NCBI GenBank assembly: GCA_030696345.1
Contig: JAUYSK010000027.1
Span: forward strand, 354,882-418,881
Reading direction: 5' to 3'
Length of the DNA stretch: 64,000 bases
Origin: Azonexus sp.
Lineage (GTDB): Bacteria > Pseudomonadota > Gammaproteobacteria > Burkholderiales > Rhodocyclaceae
Shown here: piece by piece, positions 46,356 through 57,915 of the stretch
How positions within the stretch are numbered: the stretch's first letter is position 1
Layout of the letters: each line of letters starts with the position of its first letter
The notes under the pieces: model-generated
Told to the model about the DNA's origin: nothing
Seen by the model: only the letters and a program-made list of their open reading frames with translations
Databases searched by the model: none
Made by a program: the position numbers and the translations under genes

Positions 46356-47207
46356 TCAGTCCTGCTCCACCGGGCTGGCGCGGGAAAAGTGCGTGGCTGC
46401 AATGCCTGACAGGATAATCAGGCCAATTGCCGCCCACGCCGAGGCATCGAGTATCTCGCCCCAGAAGGCCATGCCGAAGAGGCTGGAAAAGATCACCGTG
46501 CTGTAGGCCAGCGCCGCCGACATCAGCGTCTTGCCGCGCGTGTACGCACGCGTCATCGCCAGCTGGGCAACCGTGGCAAAGCCGGCGACGCCAAGCAGGA
46601 GCAGACCGCTCCTCAGATCAATCGCGTGAATGTCGCTGAACAGCAGCCAGGCACCGGCGCCAACCGACGAGACGAGCGAAAAATAGAACACCGTGCGCAT
46701 TTCCGGCTCGCCACGCGCGCCCAGTTCGCGCACGCTGAAATAAGCCATGCCGGCCATCACGCCCGACCCCAGCCCGATCAGTCCGCCAACCAGCTGATCG
46801 GCATGCAGGGTCGGTTTGAGCAGCAGGACAACACCGACCAGCCCCAGCACCAGCGCACCCATGATCCCCTTGCGTAGCTGCATGCCGGCAAAGCCGAGGT
46901 AGAGCGCGAGGAAGATGGCCGAGGTGTAGTTGAGCGTAACCGCCGTCGCCAGTGGCAACAGCGTGATGGCGTAAAAGTAGGCAAACAGGGCGATGAAGCC
47001 GACCGTACCGCGCGTGATCTGCCAGCGCAGATGCGGCGTCGCCAGCGACACGCCATTCAGGCGAACCAGCCCGTACATCAGGATCAGCGAGATGAAGCTG
47101 CGGTAAAAGGTGATCTCCACCGCCGAATGGGTCTGCGCGGCAAACTTGACGCAGACGCCCATACAGGCGAAGAGAAAACTGGCGGCGATCATCCACAGGG
47201 ATTGCAT
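46356..47207 (-). CDS. EamA/DMT family drug/metabolite transporter
   Basis: Ten-helix inner-membrane carrier of 283 residues made of two EamA repeats (first, FYRSFISLILMYGLVRLN; second, ARGEPEMRTVFYFSLVSSVG). Substrate unknown. It ends near the broken small gene. Confidence 0.92.
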   Translation of the reverse strand: MQSLWMIAASFLFACMGVCVKFAAQTHSAVEITFYRSFISLILMYGLVRLNGVSLATPHLRWQITRGTVGFIALFAYFYAITLLPLATAVTLNYTSAIFLALYLGFAGMQLRKGIMGALVLGLVGVVLLLKPTLHADQLVGGLIGLGSGVMAGMAYFSVRELGARGEPEMRTVFYFSLVSSVGAGAWLLFSDIHAIDLRSGLLLLGVAGFATVAQLAMTRAYTRGKTLMSAALAYSTVIFSSLFGMAFWGEILDASAWAAIGLIILSGIAATHFSRASPVEQD

Positions 47208-47232
47208 GAAGCGGCGGCTCGAAAATAAGAAA

Positions 47233-47253
47233 GGCGGCGGAGTTTACTCCGCC
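47233..47253 (-). terminator. Terminator between Rieske gene and transporter gene
   Basis: Seven-base stem GGCGGAG / CTCCGCC with a TAAA loop on the minus strand, followed by GCCTTTCTTATTTTC. Confidence 0.6.
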
Positions 47254-47301
47254 ACCTTCGTTGCTACGGTCAACCGGGAAAAACAGCCAAAATCAAAAAC
47301 C

Positions 47302-48435
47302 TCAACGGGCTTCGATTTCCTTCTGCATGATCCGTCGATAAAACTCGTGAAAGTGCTGCATGCCGTCTTCCATCGGGCTTTGATACGGCCCGACCTCGTT
47401 GCGGCCTTCCTTCATCAGGGCATAGCGGCCGCGGTCCATGCGTTCGCCGATGTCGTCGTCCTCGATGGCCGTTTCCATGTAGGCGGCACGTTCGGCTTCG
47501 ATAAAATCGCGTTCGAAATCGACGATGTCTTCCGGGTAATAGAACTCGACGACATTGAGCGTCTTGTTCACACCCTGCGGAATCAGCGTCGACACGACCA
47601 GCACGTGCGGATACCACTCAACCATGATGTTCGGGAAGTAGGTCAGCCAGATGGCGCCATGCTCCGGCGTCTTACCTTCCGTGCCGTAGATGTCGCAAAC
47701 CGCCTTCTGCCAGCGTTCGTAAGCCTTGGAACCCGATTTTTGCAGCGAGGTGATGCCGACGCGCTGCACCGAATACCAGTCGCCGAACTGCCAGGTCAGG
47801 TCGTCGCAGGTGACGAAATTGCCGAGGCCGGGGTGGTAGGGCGCAACGTGGTAGTCCTCAAGGTAGACCTCGATGAAGGTCTTCCAGTTGTAGTTGCACT
47901 CGTGCATCTCGACGTGGTCGAGCTTGTAGCCGGTGAAATCGAGTTCCGGCGCGACTTTCATGCCGGCCAGATCGCCGTTGGCTGAGCGCGGGCCCTTGAA
48001 GAGCAGGCCGTTCCAGCTTTCCAGCCTGGCCTTGTTCAGGTTGAGGCACGGGTTCTGCGGAAAATGCGGGGCGCCGATGAGTTCGCCGGCGGTATCGTAG
48101 GTCCACCGGTGAATCGGGCAGACAATCGGCCCGTTCAGCGTGCCCGAACCCTGCAGCATGATCGCCTGGCGATGGCGACAAACGTTCGACATCTGCCAGT
48201 TGCCGGCATTCGGCCCTTCATTGCCGCCGTTGAGCAGCATCTGGCCATGGTCCTTCCATTCCAGCGAGCGGAAATCGCCCGCTTCCGGCACCATCAGCTG
48301 GTGGCCGACATAACCCGGGCCGGCATCGAAGATGAGTTTTTTCTCCAACTCGAAAATCTTCTCATCGAAATACCAGTCCACCGGCAGTTGCGAAACTGCG
48401 GGGGCCAAACGGGACAGGGTCGCCACGTCGGACAT
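47302..48435 (-). CDS. Rieske-type aromatic-ring/amine oxygenase alpha subunit
   Basis: A 377-residue Rieske non-heme iron oxygenase. The [2Fe-2S] ligands are in NVCRHRQA (CxH) and VCPIHRWTYD (CxxH). The mononuclear iron ligands are in EDYHVAPYHPG (two His) with a distal acid. Members oxidise aromatic or quaternary-amine substrates; the substrate is not clear here and no reductase gene lies beside it. The start MSDVATLSRL is 86 codons inside the open frame, where similarity begins. Confidence 0.9.
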   Translation of the reverse strand: MSDVATLSRLAPAVSQLPVDWYFDEKIFELEKKLIFDAGPGYVGHQLMVPEAGDFRSLEWKDHGQMLLNGGNEGPNAGNWQMSNVCRHRQAIMLQGSGTLNGPIVCPIHRWTYDTAGELIGAPHFPQNPCLNLNKARLESWNGLLFKGPRSANGDLAGMKVAPELDFTGYKLDHVEMHECNYNWKTFIEVYLEDYHVAPYHPGLGNFVTCDDLTWQFGDWYSVQRVGITSLQKSGSKAYERWQKAVCDIYGTEGKTPEHGAIWLTYFPNIMVEWYPHVLVVSTLIPQGVNKTLNVVEFYYPEDIVDFERDFIEAERAAYMETAIEDDDIGERMDRGRYALMKEGRNEVGPYQSPMEDGMQHFHEFYRRIMQKEIEAR

Positions 48436-48539
48436 TCCAGGCCTCCAGCGGGTTAAAAAGAGGGATTTTACCCTCCCCTCGATTTGACCAGAAGCCCCTA
48501 GATAGAGTATTTTCGCGTGTTTCCCCGAAACGCGTTGAC

Positions 48540-48806
48540 ATGGATCACACACCCATCGCCGACATGAAATTCGAGACGGCGCTGGCCGAACTCGAAGGCA
48601 TTGTCCAGAGCATGGAAGGCGGCAAGCTTGAACTCGAAGCCTCAATCGCTGCCTATCGTCATGGCATGGAACTGATGAAGCACTGCCAGGCACAACTGGC
48701 CGATGCTGAAGCGCAGATCCGCATTCTTGAAAATGGCCAGTTTAAAGACGTTGACCGCGCCCTGAAAGAAGTCCCCTTGGGGGACAGCACATTGGAGACG
48801 CCGTGA
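48540..48806 (+). CDS. xseB: Exodeoxyribonuclease VII small subunit
   Basis: Coiled 88-residue subunit of exonuclease VII (FETALAELEGIVQSMEGGKL, LKHCQAQL-like helix). It leads the xseB-ispA-dxs-folE2 operon and overlaps ispA by four bases. The extra C-terminal [12 protein letters not shown] is encoded by CCCCTTGGGGGA, the palindrome also found between ureB and ureC. Confidence 0.94.
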   Translation: MDHTPIADMKFETALAELEGIVQSMEGGKLELEASIAAYRHGMELMKHCQAQLADAEAQIRILENGQFKDVDRALKEVPLGDSTLETP

Positions 48807-49696
48807 GCGCAATTTCATTCGCCGACTGGATGGCGGCAACGCAAGCCCGCGTCGAATCCGCCCTTGCCCGCCACCTGCCCGGCAGTGACTGCATTCCCGC
48901 CCGCCTGCACGACGCCATGCGCTACGCGACGCTGGGCGGCGGCAAGCGCGTCCGTCCGCTGCTCGCCTTCGCCGCCGGCGAACTGACCGGCGCTGCAGCC
49001 GACAAGCTCGACACCGCTGCCTGTGCTGTTGAGATGATCCACGCCTACTCGCTGGTTCACGACGATCTGCCGTGCATGGACAATGATGTGCTGCGCCGTG
49101 GCCGCCCAACCTGCCACGTTGAATTCGACGAACCCACCGCGCTGCTGGTTGGCGACAGCCTGCAAACACTGGCCTTCGAATTGCTGGCCAGCCAGCCGAC
49201 TGCCGAACCAGCCCGCCAGCTTGAAATGATCACCCTGCTCGCCCACGCCAGCGGCTCACGCGGCATGGCTGGTGGTCAGGCCATCGACCTGGCCTCGGTC
49301 GGCAAAGCCCTGAACCAGCCAGAACTTGAGTTGATGCATGCGCTGAAAACCGGTGCCCTGATCCGCGCCGCCGTGCTGCTCGGTGCGCTGACCGGTCAGC
49401 CCCTCTCCGCCGACGAAAGATTGGGCCTGGACCGTTTCGCCAAACGTGCCGGCCTGCTCTTTCAGGTCGTCGACGATATTCTTGACTGCACGGCCAGCAC
49501 CGCCACGCTCGGCAAAACTGCCGGCAAGGACGACGCGGCCGACAAGCCAACCTACGTCAGTCTTCTCGGCCTTGATGCCGCCCGTTCCTACGCCGATGAA
49601 CTGCGCAGCGACGCGCTCGACGCCCTGTCCATCTTCGGCGAGCGCGCAAGGCGCCTGACGCAGCTGGCTGACTTCATCTGCCATCGGCAATTCTGA
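48803..49696 (+). CDS. ispA: Farnesyl diphosphate synthase
   Basis: Prenyl transferase of 297 residues. The first Asp-rich motif is DDLPCMD and the second DDILD, with [10 protein letters not shown] at the substrate site. GTG start overlaps xseB. It condenses IPP with DMAPP and GPP to FPP for quinone and cell-wall lipids. Confidence 0.96.
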   Translation: MSAISFADWMAATQARVESALARHLPGSDCIPARLHDAMRYATLGGGKRVRPLLAFAAGELTGAAADKLDTAACAVEMIHAYSLVHDDLPCMDNDVLRRGRPTCHVEFDEPTALLVGDSLQTLAFELLASQPTAEPARQLEMITLLAHASGSRGMAGGQAIDLASVGKALNQPELELMHALKTGALIRAAVLLGALTGQPLSADERLGLDRFAKRAGLLFQVVDDILDCTASTATLGKTAGKDDAADKPTYVSLLGLDAARSYADELRSDALDALSIFGERARRLTQLADFICHRQF

Positions 49697-49697
49697 A

Positions 49698-51551
49698 ATG
49701 ACCGCATTTTCCCTGCTTGAAAGCATCAACAGCCCGGCCGATCTGCGCCGGCTGGACCGCAAGCAATTGCCGCAACTGGCGATCGAACTGCGCGCCTTTC
49801 TGATCGACTCCGTATCGCAGACCGGGGGGCACCTGTCGTCGAACCTCGGCACGGTTGAACTGACCATTGCCCTGCACGCGGTATTCAACACTCCGGAAGA
49901 CCGCTTGGTCTGGGACGTCGGCCACCAGTGCTACGCCCACAAGATCCTCACGGGCCGCCGCGAAGGCATGAACCGCCTGCGCATGCATGGTGGCGTTTCC
50001 GGCTTTCCCAAACGCAGTGAAAGCCCCTACGACACCTTTGGCGTTGGACATTCGTCGACTTCGATCTCTGCCGCGCTCGGCATGGCACTCGCCGCCAAGC
50101 ACAAGGGCGAGGACCGCAAAGCCATCGCCATCATCGGTGACGGCGCGATGTCCGCCGGCATGGCTTTTGAGGCGCTGAACAATGCCGGTGTCGCCGATGC
50201 TGACATGCTGGTCATTCTCAACGACAACGAGATGTCCATCTCGCCACCCGTCGGCGCGCTGAACAACATCCTGACCCGCCTGACCTCGAGCAAAACCTTC
50301 AATGCCGCCCGTGAAGCCGGCCGTCACATGCTGGGTTTCGCGCCGCCGCTGCTCGAATTGGCCCGCCGTGCTGAAGAGCACGTCAAGGGCATGATCGCCC
50401 CCGGCACGCTGTTCGAGGAATTCGGCTTCCACTATTACGGCCCGATCGACGGCCACGACCTTGACGCTCTGATCCCGACGCTGGAAAACCTGCGCGACCT
50501 CAAGGGCCCGAAGTTCCTGCACGTCATTACAAAGAAGGGCCAGGGTTACAAACTGGCAGAGGCCGACCCGATTCTTTATCACGGCGTCGCCAAGTTTGCC
50601 CCCAATGAAGGCATCAAGTCCGCCAAGGGCCCCGGCAAGCTGACCTACACCCAGGTTTTCGGTGACTGGCTTTGCGACATGGCCAAGGCCGATTCGCGGC
50701 TGGTCGGCATCACCCCGGCAATGCGCGAAGGCTCTGGCCTGCTGCGCTTTTCCGAGGAATACCCGGATCGCTACTTCGATGTCGGCATTGCCGAACAGCA
50801 CGCCATCACCTTCGCCGCCGGCCTCGCCTGCGAAGGCCTGAAGCCGGTCGTCGCCATCTACTCGACCTTCCTGCAGCGCGGCTACGACCAATTGGTGCAC
50901 GATGTCGCACTGCAGAATTTACCGGTCATTTTCGCGGTCGACCGCGGCGGTCTGGTCGGCGCCGATGGCCCGACCCACCACGGCACCTTCGACCTTTCCT
51001 TCGTCACCTGCATCCCCAACATGGTGGTGATGGCACCGGCCGACGAAATCGAATGCCGCAAGATGCTATCCACCGCCTACACGCTGGATTGCCCGAGCAT
51101 GGTGCGTTACCCACGCGGCGGCGGCACCGGCACCGTACCGGAGATGAATCTCGATACCCTGCCTGTCGGTAAGGGTGAAATTCGCCGCCAAGGCAAGGGC
51201 GTTGCCCTGCTCGCCTTTGGCAGCCTTGTTCCGGCAGCACTGGCGGCGGGTGAAGAGCTCGACGCCACGGTCGCCAACATGCGCTTCATCAAGCCGATCG
51301 ACGCTGACTTGATTGTCGAACTGGCGGGGAACCATTCCCTGCTGGTCAGTATCGAAGAGAATGCTGTAATCGGCGGTGCAGGTTCGGAAATCGAACGCGT
51401 GCTGGCTGAACGCGGATTGACCGTGCCGGTGTTGCGCCTCGGCCTGCCTGACCGCTTCATCGATCATGGCGAACAAAACCAACTATTGGCCGAATCAGGC
51501 CTCGACAAGGATGGCATCGTGCGCGCCGTACGCGCCCGCGCCAACCCATAA
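49698..51551 (+). CDS. dxs: 1-deoxy-D-xylulose-5-phosphate synthase
   Basis: First MEP pathway enzyme, thiamine-diphosphate dependent, 617 residues. The GDG motif is [20 protein letters not shown] with NDNEMSIS; the catalytic Glu is in [14 protein letters not shown]. It begins two bases after ispA. Confidence 0.98.
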   Translation: MTAFSLLESINSPADLRRLDRKQLPQLAIELRAFLIDSVSQTGGHLSSNLGTVELTIALHAVFNTPEDRLVWDVGHQCYAHKILTGRREGMNRLRMHGGVSGFPKRSESPYDTFGVGHSSTSISAALGMALAAKHKGEDRKAIAIIGDGAMSAGMAFEALNNAGVADADMLVILNDNEMSISPPVGALNNILTRLTSSKTFNAAREAGRHMLGFAPPLLELARRAEEHVKGMIAPGTLFEEFGFHYYGPIDGHDLDALIPTLENLRDLKGPKFLHVITKKGQGYKLAEADPILYHGVAKFAPNEGIKSAKGPGKLTYTQVFGDWLCDMAKADSRLVGITPAMREGSGLLRFSEEYPDRYFDVGIAEQHAITFAAGLACEGLKPVVAIYSTFLQRGYDQLVHDVALQNLPVIFAVDRGGLVGADGPTHHGTFDLSFVTCIPNMVVMAPADEIECRKMLSTAYTLDCPSMVRYPRGGGTGTVPEMNLDTLPVGKGEIRRQGKGVALLAFGSLVPAALAAGEELDATVANMRFIKPIDADLIVELAGNHSLLVSIEENAVIGGAGSEIERVLAERGLTVPVLRLGLPDRFIDHGEQNQLLAESGLDKDGIVRAVRARANP

Positions 51552-51572
51552 TAAATTTCAGAAGAACAGCAG

Positions 51573-52373
51573 ATGAGCCCCCAGAACCCCAATATCCCCG
51601 ACGTTCAAAACTCCGCCGACACCCGCCAGCTGGCCATCAACAAGGTCGGCATCAAGGCCATCCGGCACCCGATCAAGGTGCAGGACAAGTCAACTGGCAT
51701 CCAGCACACCATCGCCGTGTTCAACATGTACGTCGGGCTGCCGCATAATTTCAAGGGCACCCACATGTCCCGTTTCGTGGAGATTCTGAACAGCCACGAA
51801 CGCGAAATTTCGGTCGAAAATTTCCCGGTCATGCTGCGCGACATGCTCGTCAAGCTGGAAGCCGAAACCGGTCACATCGAGATGAACTTCCCGTATTTCA
51901 TCAACAAGACCGCGCCGGTTTCCGGCGTGCAGAGCCTGATGGACTACGACGTCACCTTCATCGGCGATATCTGCCACGGTGAAATCACCACTTCGGTCAA
52001 GGTCGTCGTGCCGGTAACCAGCCTGTGCCCCTGTTCCAAGAAGATTTCGGAATACGGCGCCCACAATCAGCGCTCGCACGTCACGGTCACGGCCCGTACC
52101 AACGACTTTGTCTGGATCGAGGAAATCGTCCAGCTGGTCGAACAGGAAGCCTCCTGCGAACTGTTCGGCCTGCTCAAGCGCCCGGATGAGAAATACGTTA
52201 CCGAACGCGCCTACGACAACCCGAAATTCGTTGAAGACATGGTCCGCGACGTCGCAGCCCGCCTCAACGCCGAAAGCCGCATCGACGCTTACGTGGTGGA
52301 ATCCGAGAATTTTGAATCCATCCACAATCACTCAGCCTACGCACTGATCGAAAAAGACAAGAAGCAGATCTGA
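51573..52373 (+). CDS. folE2: GTP cyclohydrolase FolE2 (type IB)
   Basis: Makes 7,8-dihydroneopterin triphosphate from GTP for folate, 266 residues. The COG1469 metal site is in [19 protein letters not shown], with the Cys and His expected. FolE2 does not need zinc, unlike FolE. It ends the operon before a strong terminator. Confidence 0.96.
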   Translation: MSPQNPNIPDVQNSADTRQLAINKVGIKAIRHPIKVQDKSTGIQHTIAVFNMYVGLPHNFKGTHMSRFVEILNSHEREISVENFPVMLRDMLVKLEAETGHIEMNFPYFINKTAPVSGVQSLMDYDVTFIGDICHGEITTSVKVVVPVTSLCPCSKKISEYGAHNQRSHVTVTARTNDFVWIEEIVQLVEQEASCELFGLLKRPDEKYVTERAYDNPKFVEDMVRDVAARLNAESRIDAYVVESENFESIHNHSAYALIEKDKKQI

Positions 52374-52420
52374 TCAAAAGCAATTGCTGCGGTCGACGCC
52401 CGATTTCGGGCAAAAACCAA

Positions 52421-52454
52421 AAACAAATGGGGCGCCGAAGCGCCCCATTTTTTT
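52421..52454. terminator. Bidirectional terminator after folE2 and rplS
   Basis: Perfect stem TGGGGCGC / GCGCCCCA with a CGAA loop, followed by seven T on the plus strand and TTTGTTTTTGG on the minus side. Confidence 0.9.
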
Positions 52455-52471
52455 GCACCGAAGAAAGCCGA

Positions 52472-52840
52472 TCAAGCGGCGGTCTTGCGGACCAGCTTTT
52501 CCTTGATACGTGCCGACTTGCCTGAACGCTCGCGCAGGTAGTACAGCTTGGCGCGACGGACATCACCGCGGCGCTTGACTTCGATCGAAGCCACCAGCGG
52601 GGAATAGGTCTGGAACGTACGCTCGACGCCTTCGCCAGACGAAATCTTGCGAACGGTGAAACCGGAGTTCAGACCGCGGTTACGCTTGGCAATAACAACG
52701 CCTTCGTAAGCCTGCAGACGCTCGCGGGTGCCTTCCTTGACCTTCACTTGCACGACGACGGTATCGCCCGGCGCAAAGTCAGGAATGGTCTTGCCCAGAC
52801 GGGCAATTTCTTCGTTTTCCAACTGTTCAATCAGGTTCAT
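52472..52840 (-). CDS. rplS: 50S ribosomal protein L19
   Basis: 122 residues, [15 protein letters not shown] start, and the [16 protein letters not shown] and [18 protein letters not shown] core. Last of the rpsP-rimM-trmD-rplS operon. Confidence 0.98.
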   Translation of the reverse strand: MNLIEQLENEEIARLGKTIPDFAPGDTVVVQVKVKEGTRERLQAYEGVVIAKRNRGLNSGFTVRKISSGEGVERTFQTYSPLVASIEVKRRGDVRRAKLYYLRERSGKSARIKEKLVRKTAA

Positions 52841-52864
52841 GTGAGATCCTTGAATTTATAAAAC

Positions 52865-53629
52865 TTACTCACCGCATTGCTCCTCTCCGGAAATTTCCGT
52901 GAGGAGTTGCGTTTCCTCCGCGCTCAATGCGCGGTGCGCCAGTAAATCCGGCCGGCGCTTCCGGGTTCGGGCCAGCGACTGTTTCAGCCGCCAGCGACGA
53001 ATTCTTTTGTGGTCACCAGACAACAACACATCCGGCACCGTCACGCCCTCATAAACCTCGGGCCGCGTGTAGTGCGGACAATCCAGCAAACCACCAACAA
53101 ACGAATCTTCCACCGCCGAAGCGGCATCGTTCAACACTCCCGGCAACTGGCGAACAACGGCATCAATCAAGACCATTGCCGGCAACTCGCCACCGGAAAG
53201 CACAAAATCCCCGATCGAAATTTCTTCATCAACACAGCGCTCGATCAAACGCTCGTCAATTCCTTCGTAACGACCACAAAGAAGGATCAAGCCTTCTTCA
53301 CCGGTCGCCAGCTGCATCACCCGTTCATGGGTGAGCGGCACGCCCTGCGGCGAGAGGTAGATGACCCGGCTCTTGGCCAGTCCTGCCTCACGCTGCTGCG
53401 CCCTGGCTGCAGCAATCGACCGTTCCAGCGGCCCCGGCTGCATCAGCATGCCCGGCCCACCGCCGTATGGACGATCATCCACCGTCCGCCAGGCATTTTC
53501 GGCGAAATCACGAGGATTCCAGCCTTGCCACACCCAGCGCTGTTCTTCCAGTGCCCGACGCGTAATGCCACATTGCGTTACTGCCGCAAACATTTCCGGA
53601 AAAATGGAAATGCAGTCAAACCGGATCAC
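52865..53629 (-). CDS. trmD: tRNA (guanine-N1)-methyltransferase
   Basis: SPOUT-type knotted methyltransferase that methylates G37. Motifs are [27 protein letters not shown] and [16 protein letters not shown]. The start was set at GTG 53629, overlapping the rimM stop as GTGA and reading [13 protein letters not shown]; another GTG at 53644 is possible. About 254 residues, the family norm. Confidence 0.97.
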   Translation of the reverse strand: MIRFDCISIFPEMFAAVTQCGITRRALEEQRWVWQGWNPRDFAENAWRTVDDRPYGGGPGMLMQPGPLERSIAAARAQQREAGLAKSRVIYLSPQGVPLTHERVMQLATGEEGLILLCGRYEGIDERLIERCVDEEISIGDFVLSGGELPAMVLIDAVVRQLPGVLNDAASAVEDSFVGGLLDCPHYTRPEVYEGVTVPDVLLSGDHKRIRRWRLKQSLARTRKRRPDLLAHRALSAEETQLLTEISGEEQCGE

Positions 53630-54138
53630 CAGTCGCTGCCCCACTCCACCCGGATCAGTCCGGCTTCCTTCTCAACCGACAGCACCACTGCCGAAACAAA
53701 CGGCAACAAGCGCTCAGGCTGATCACCCGCAACAACGCGCAGGACGGAGTTCGCCCCTGTTTCGATCAGACCCGCCACTTTACCCAGTGATTCGCCGGCG
53801 GTATTGATGACATCCAGACCGATCAGATCGGACCAGTAAAATTCATCTTTTTCAGTCGTCGGCAACGCTTCACGCGGCGCCCCGACCATATAACCCTTCA
53901 TGGCTTCGGCATCAGTACGACCAGCAATGCCTTCAAGCAGCACCACCACACCGTTGCCGTGGGCTTTCAAGCTTTTCAGCTTGCACTCACGCCACGGCTC
54001 GCCGTCTTTCGCTATCCACCAAGTAGGCATTTCTGCCCAGGCCAGCGGATCATCGCCAAAAGGGTACAACCAAAGCCAGCCCTGAATCCCGTAGGGGTCG
54101 GCAATGCGACCCAGAACGACAATTTCGTTGCCGGCCAA
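53626..54138 (-). CDS. rimM: 16S rRNA processing protein RimM
   Basis: A 170-residue 30S maturation factor with [18 protein letters not shown] near the start and the PRC-barrel [11 protein letters not shown] later. Start is TTG, shortly after rpsP. Confidence 0.96.
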   Translation of the reverse strand: MAGNEIVVLGRIADPYGIQGWLWLYPFGDDPLAWAEMPTWWIAKDGEPWRECKLKSLKAHGNGVVVLLEGIAGRTDAEAMKGYMVGAPREALPTTEKDEFYWSDLIGLDVINTAGESLGKVAGLIETGANSVLRVVAGDQPERLLPFVSAVVLSVEKEAGLIRVEWGSDW

Positions 54139-54149
54139 AGCGGAACTAC

Positions 54150-54404
54150 TTAGGCGACTTGCTGAGCGGCGTGCTGCTTGACCAGACGGGCAACCGTCGG
54201 GGACATCTGGGCGCCGTTCTGCTGCCAGTAGGCCAAACGATCGACGGCAACACGCAGGCTCTCGGCATTACCGGAAGCAACCGGGTTGTAAAAGCCGATA
54301 CGCTCAACGAAACGACCATCACGGCGATTGCGGGAATCGGTAACAACCATGTTGTAGAAGGGGCGCTTCTTGGCGCCGCCACGGGCAAGACGGATAACAA
54401 CCAT
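54150..54404 (-). CDS. rpsP: 30S ribosomal protein S16
   Basis: 84 residues, starting [39 protein letters not shown] is the family landmark. First of the rpsP-rimM-trmD-rplS operon. Confidence 0.98.
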   Translation of the reverse strand: MVVIRLARGGAKKRPFYNMVVTDSRNRRDGRFVERIGFYNPVASGNAESLRVAVDRLAYWQQNGAQMSPTVARLVKQHAAQQVA

Positions 54405-54439
54405 CGTTATTCTTTCGTTAGCTGGAAAAAAGACCGAGG

Positions 54440-54467
54440 ATTATAGCGCTTTATCAAGGAAAAACAA
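54440..54467 (-). promoter_or_regulatory. rpsP operon promoter
   Basis: Minus strand TTGTTT (54462-54467), 16-base spacer, TATAAT (54440-54445). Leader of about 30 bases before rpsP. Confidence 0.65.
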
Positions 54468-54584
54468 ACCACTTAGAACTTGCCGAATACTGCCATACGC
54501 TTTGCCACGAAATTATTGAAAATTGAAGCGCCAGCAGGCTACGCTCGTAGATAATTTGATAAATTTTGTTATTCTGAGTCGCAC

Positions 54585-56099
54585 ATGAAACCCACGCCGG
54601 AGAACTTCTCGTCGCCCAAGCCCGAAGCCAACGTCAAGAGCATACTTGAATGGTTGGCGCTGGCTCACGGTCGCACGGGCGCCGACGATGCCGACCAGCT
54701 CTGCCGTCAATTGCTATTGTTGCGCGAAGCGCCGGTGCCTTCGGCGCAACGTGTCAAACTGCTCGATCTCCTCTACAGCCACGCCGAACGCATCGCTAAC
54801 GCTGAACTGCCGCGCCTGCGCGAGGTTTCCCTGCCGGTTTCACGCAAGCTTCGACAGCGCGTCAGGCAGGTGCTCGAGCTTCTGGAGACGCTGACCCAGG
54901 ATTATTTCAACACCCTCGCCGAGTTATTCGACCCGAACGGCGCTGACTCGGTTCGCCCCCCCCATGTTTCGCTACGCCGTGCCATGCACGCCATTGCCTG
55001 GCAAATCAGGATCAGCCATCTTGTTGCGGCGCCGACCAGCGTCGGTCGCTGGCAACAATTGCATGCCGCCTATAGCACTGCTCGTCGCCTGGGTCTGGAC
55101 AACCATCCCGGGCCACGCGGCGGCACCAGCATCAAGCGCGTCTATACCGACATCCTTCTGGCAGCCATCGCTCAGCCAGCTTCATTCTCCTCCGCCGAGC
55201 TGGAGTTCATCAGCGACTACATTGAGTGCCTGCCGCAGGCAATTGAGCTCAGCACAGAACCACCAACCGATAGCGCGGCAATATTCTGGATCGATCTTGA
55301 CCGGGATTTCTCTGCCCACGCCCTGATTCGGCGAGTTCCGGCAGCAGAAGCGCACATCTTTTATTTTGCTTGTGACAGCGTTGCCCAGGAGGCAACTCGA
55401 CACCATTCAGAACTGAGCACGGGAGTCCCCGCCGCCACGCTAGGTTTGCCGGCCTTTGCCGACACGCATGCCGGCAAGGGCGTGTTACTGCGCCTCGCCA
55501 ACCTTTGGGGGAATCCGCTAAAACGGAAATTTCCGAGGCGGCGCCAGTCCTACCGTGCCAATCTCTGCCTTGGACTGGACAATCTCTGGCAACTGATCAA
55601 AGCACCGGCAGCAAATATTGAAACCAGCGAGTGGATGGTGACCAACGAGAGCCCGGATGGCTACGCCCTAATGCACATGTCCGGCCATACGGAATCACTG
55701 CGGATTGGTGATATCGTCGCGCTGCAGGCGCTTGACGAGCACATTGAAACACCACCCGCCTGGCGCGTTTGCGTAATTCGCTGGGCGATTTCAGAAAACC
55801 CCGAGCACGTCGAGCTGGGCTTGCAGCTAATCGCCCCCAAAGCGATTGCGGCAAGAATTCTTCGCCCTTACGAACTTGGCGCCGACAGTATCGCCGCGCT
55901 TATTCTTCCCGAAACCCCGCCATTACGTCCGCTCGAATCGCTGGTCGTGCACACCGGCGCACTGAAGGAAGGCAGGGGTCGCATTGTGGTTCTGGTGGAA
56001 ACAGAAAACCTTTCGGTACGTGAAGTTCGCACCACCGGCCTTGACGAACAAACAAGCAGTATCGAGGTCTTCAGCGTTTCAACGGACGATTCACTTTAG
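54585..56099 (+). CDS. PilZ-like cyclic-di-GMP effector candidate
   Basis: A 504-residue cytosolic protein with no membrane helices. The first 300 residues are largely helical and unknown. From about 315 comes RRRQSYR and, near 353, NESPDGYAL, matching the two PilZ signatures RxxxR and [D/N]xSxxG. This suggests a cyclic-di-GMP receptor with its own N-terminal output domain. The last 29 bases overlap the convergent yihY-like gene. I have not seen its full family by name. Confidence 0.65.
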   Translation: MKPTPENFSSPKPEANVKSILEWLALAHGRTGADDADQLCRQLLLLREAPVPSAQRVKLLDLLYSHAERIANAELPRLREVSLPVSRKLRQRVRQVLELLETLTQDYFNTLAELFDPNGADSVRPPHVSLRRAMHAIAWQIRISHLVAAPTSVGRWQQLHAAYSTARRLGLDNHPGPRGGTSIKRVYTDILLAAIAQPASFSSAELEFISDYIECLPQAIELSTEPPTDSAAIFWIDLDRDFSAHALIRRVPAAEAHIFYFACDSVAQEATRHHSELSTGVPAATLGLPAFADTHAGKGVLLRLANLWGNPLKRKFPRRRQSYRANLCLGLDNLWQLIKAPAANIETSEWMVTNESPDGYALMHMSGHTESLRIGDIVALQALDEHIETPPAWRVCVIRWAISENPEHVELGLQLIAPKAIAARILRPYELGADSIAALILPETPPLRPLESLVVHTGALKEGRGRIVVLVETENLSVREVRTTGLDEQTSSIEVFSVSTDDSL

Positions 56100-56904
56100 C
56101 GGCAACCAGCCCGCCGAACAGGACGATGGCCCAGGACAGGTGCAGCCAGACCAGAAAGACCGGAAAAACTGCAAATGCGCCATAAATGCTCTTGAGCATT
56201 GCCGAGCTAACCAGATAGAGCTCAAATATTTTCTGCATCGCCGAGAATGCAAGCGTGGCGAGAATGCCACCGGCCAAGGCCGCACGGCGTGAAACTTCGG
56301 CATTCGGCACGGCGTAGTACAAAAACGAGAAAAACAGCCCGAGCAGCACAATCGAAACGGCTTTCAGCAGGATACGGCGAATCCACACCGGCTCATCAAA
56401 CCAGCCCAGTGAAGTGCTGACAGCAAACGACATCGCGACCGCCACAGCCCCCAGGACAAAAGGCCAGACAACGACCACAAAGGCATAGAGACGCAGCCTG
56501 GCCAACCATGGCCGAGGTTTCACCTGCCACAGGTGATTGAATTGCCCTTCAATGGTATTCATCAACAAAATTGCCGTCACACCGAGGAAGGCTATGCCTG
56601 CTACGGTCAACTGCTGCGCCTTGTGCGAAAAGCGGCCGATGCTGCCAGCGATGGTGCCGGCCGCCCCCGTTGGCAACAGCACGTCCTTGATCAGCAGCTC
56701 AAGGCGGGCCGTCAGCAGATCAAGATAGGGCACCGTTCCCGCCACCGAAAGCACCACCGCAACCAGCGGCACAAGTGCCATCAGTGTTGTAAACGCCAGG
56801 GCTGAACTGGTCTGCATCATGTTCTCGCTGAGGAAACGGCGGAAGATGCTATCGACCTGAATCTGCTTCTGGCGCGTACGGCGATACCGGGAGTGGTTTT
56901 GCAT
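56071..56904 (-). CDS. YihY/virulence factor BrkB family protein
   Basis: Six-helix inner-membrane protein of 277 residues (SENMMQTSSALAFTTLMALV near the start and AGGILATLAFSAMQKIFELY later), once wrongly called ribonuclease BN. Function unsettled. The ATG at 56904 is only eight bases from a TATTAT box shared with the divergent wrbA. Confidence 0.93.
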   Translation of the reverse strand: MQNHSRYRRTRQKQIQVDSIFRRFLSENMMQTSSALAFTTLMALVPLVAVVLSVAGTVPYLDLLTARLELLIKDVLLPTGAAGTIAGSIGRFSHKAQQLTVAGIAFLGVTAILLMNTIEGQFNHLWQVKPRPWLARLRLYAFVVVVWPFVLGAVAVAMSFAVSTSLGWFDEPVWIRRILLKAVSIVLLGLFFSFLYYAVPNAEVSRRAALAGGILATLAFSAMQKIFELYLVSSAMLKSIYGAFAVFPVFLVWLHLSWAIVLFGGLVAAKVNRPLKR

Positions 56905-57887
<983 letters not shown>

Positions 57888-57915
57888 AGCGGCCTTTCAG
57901 CGGGGATAGGAAGAA

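Noticed and set aside
54405..54584. Possible tRNA before the PilZ-like gene
   Set aside because: No acceptor or T-loop pattern; only the rpsP promoter is supported.
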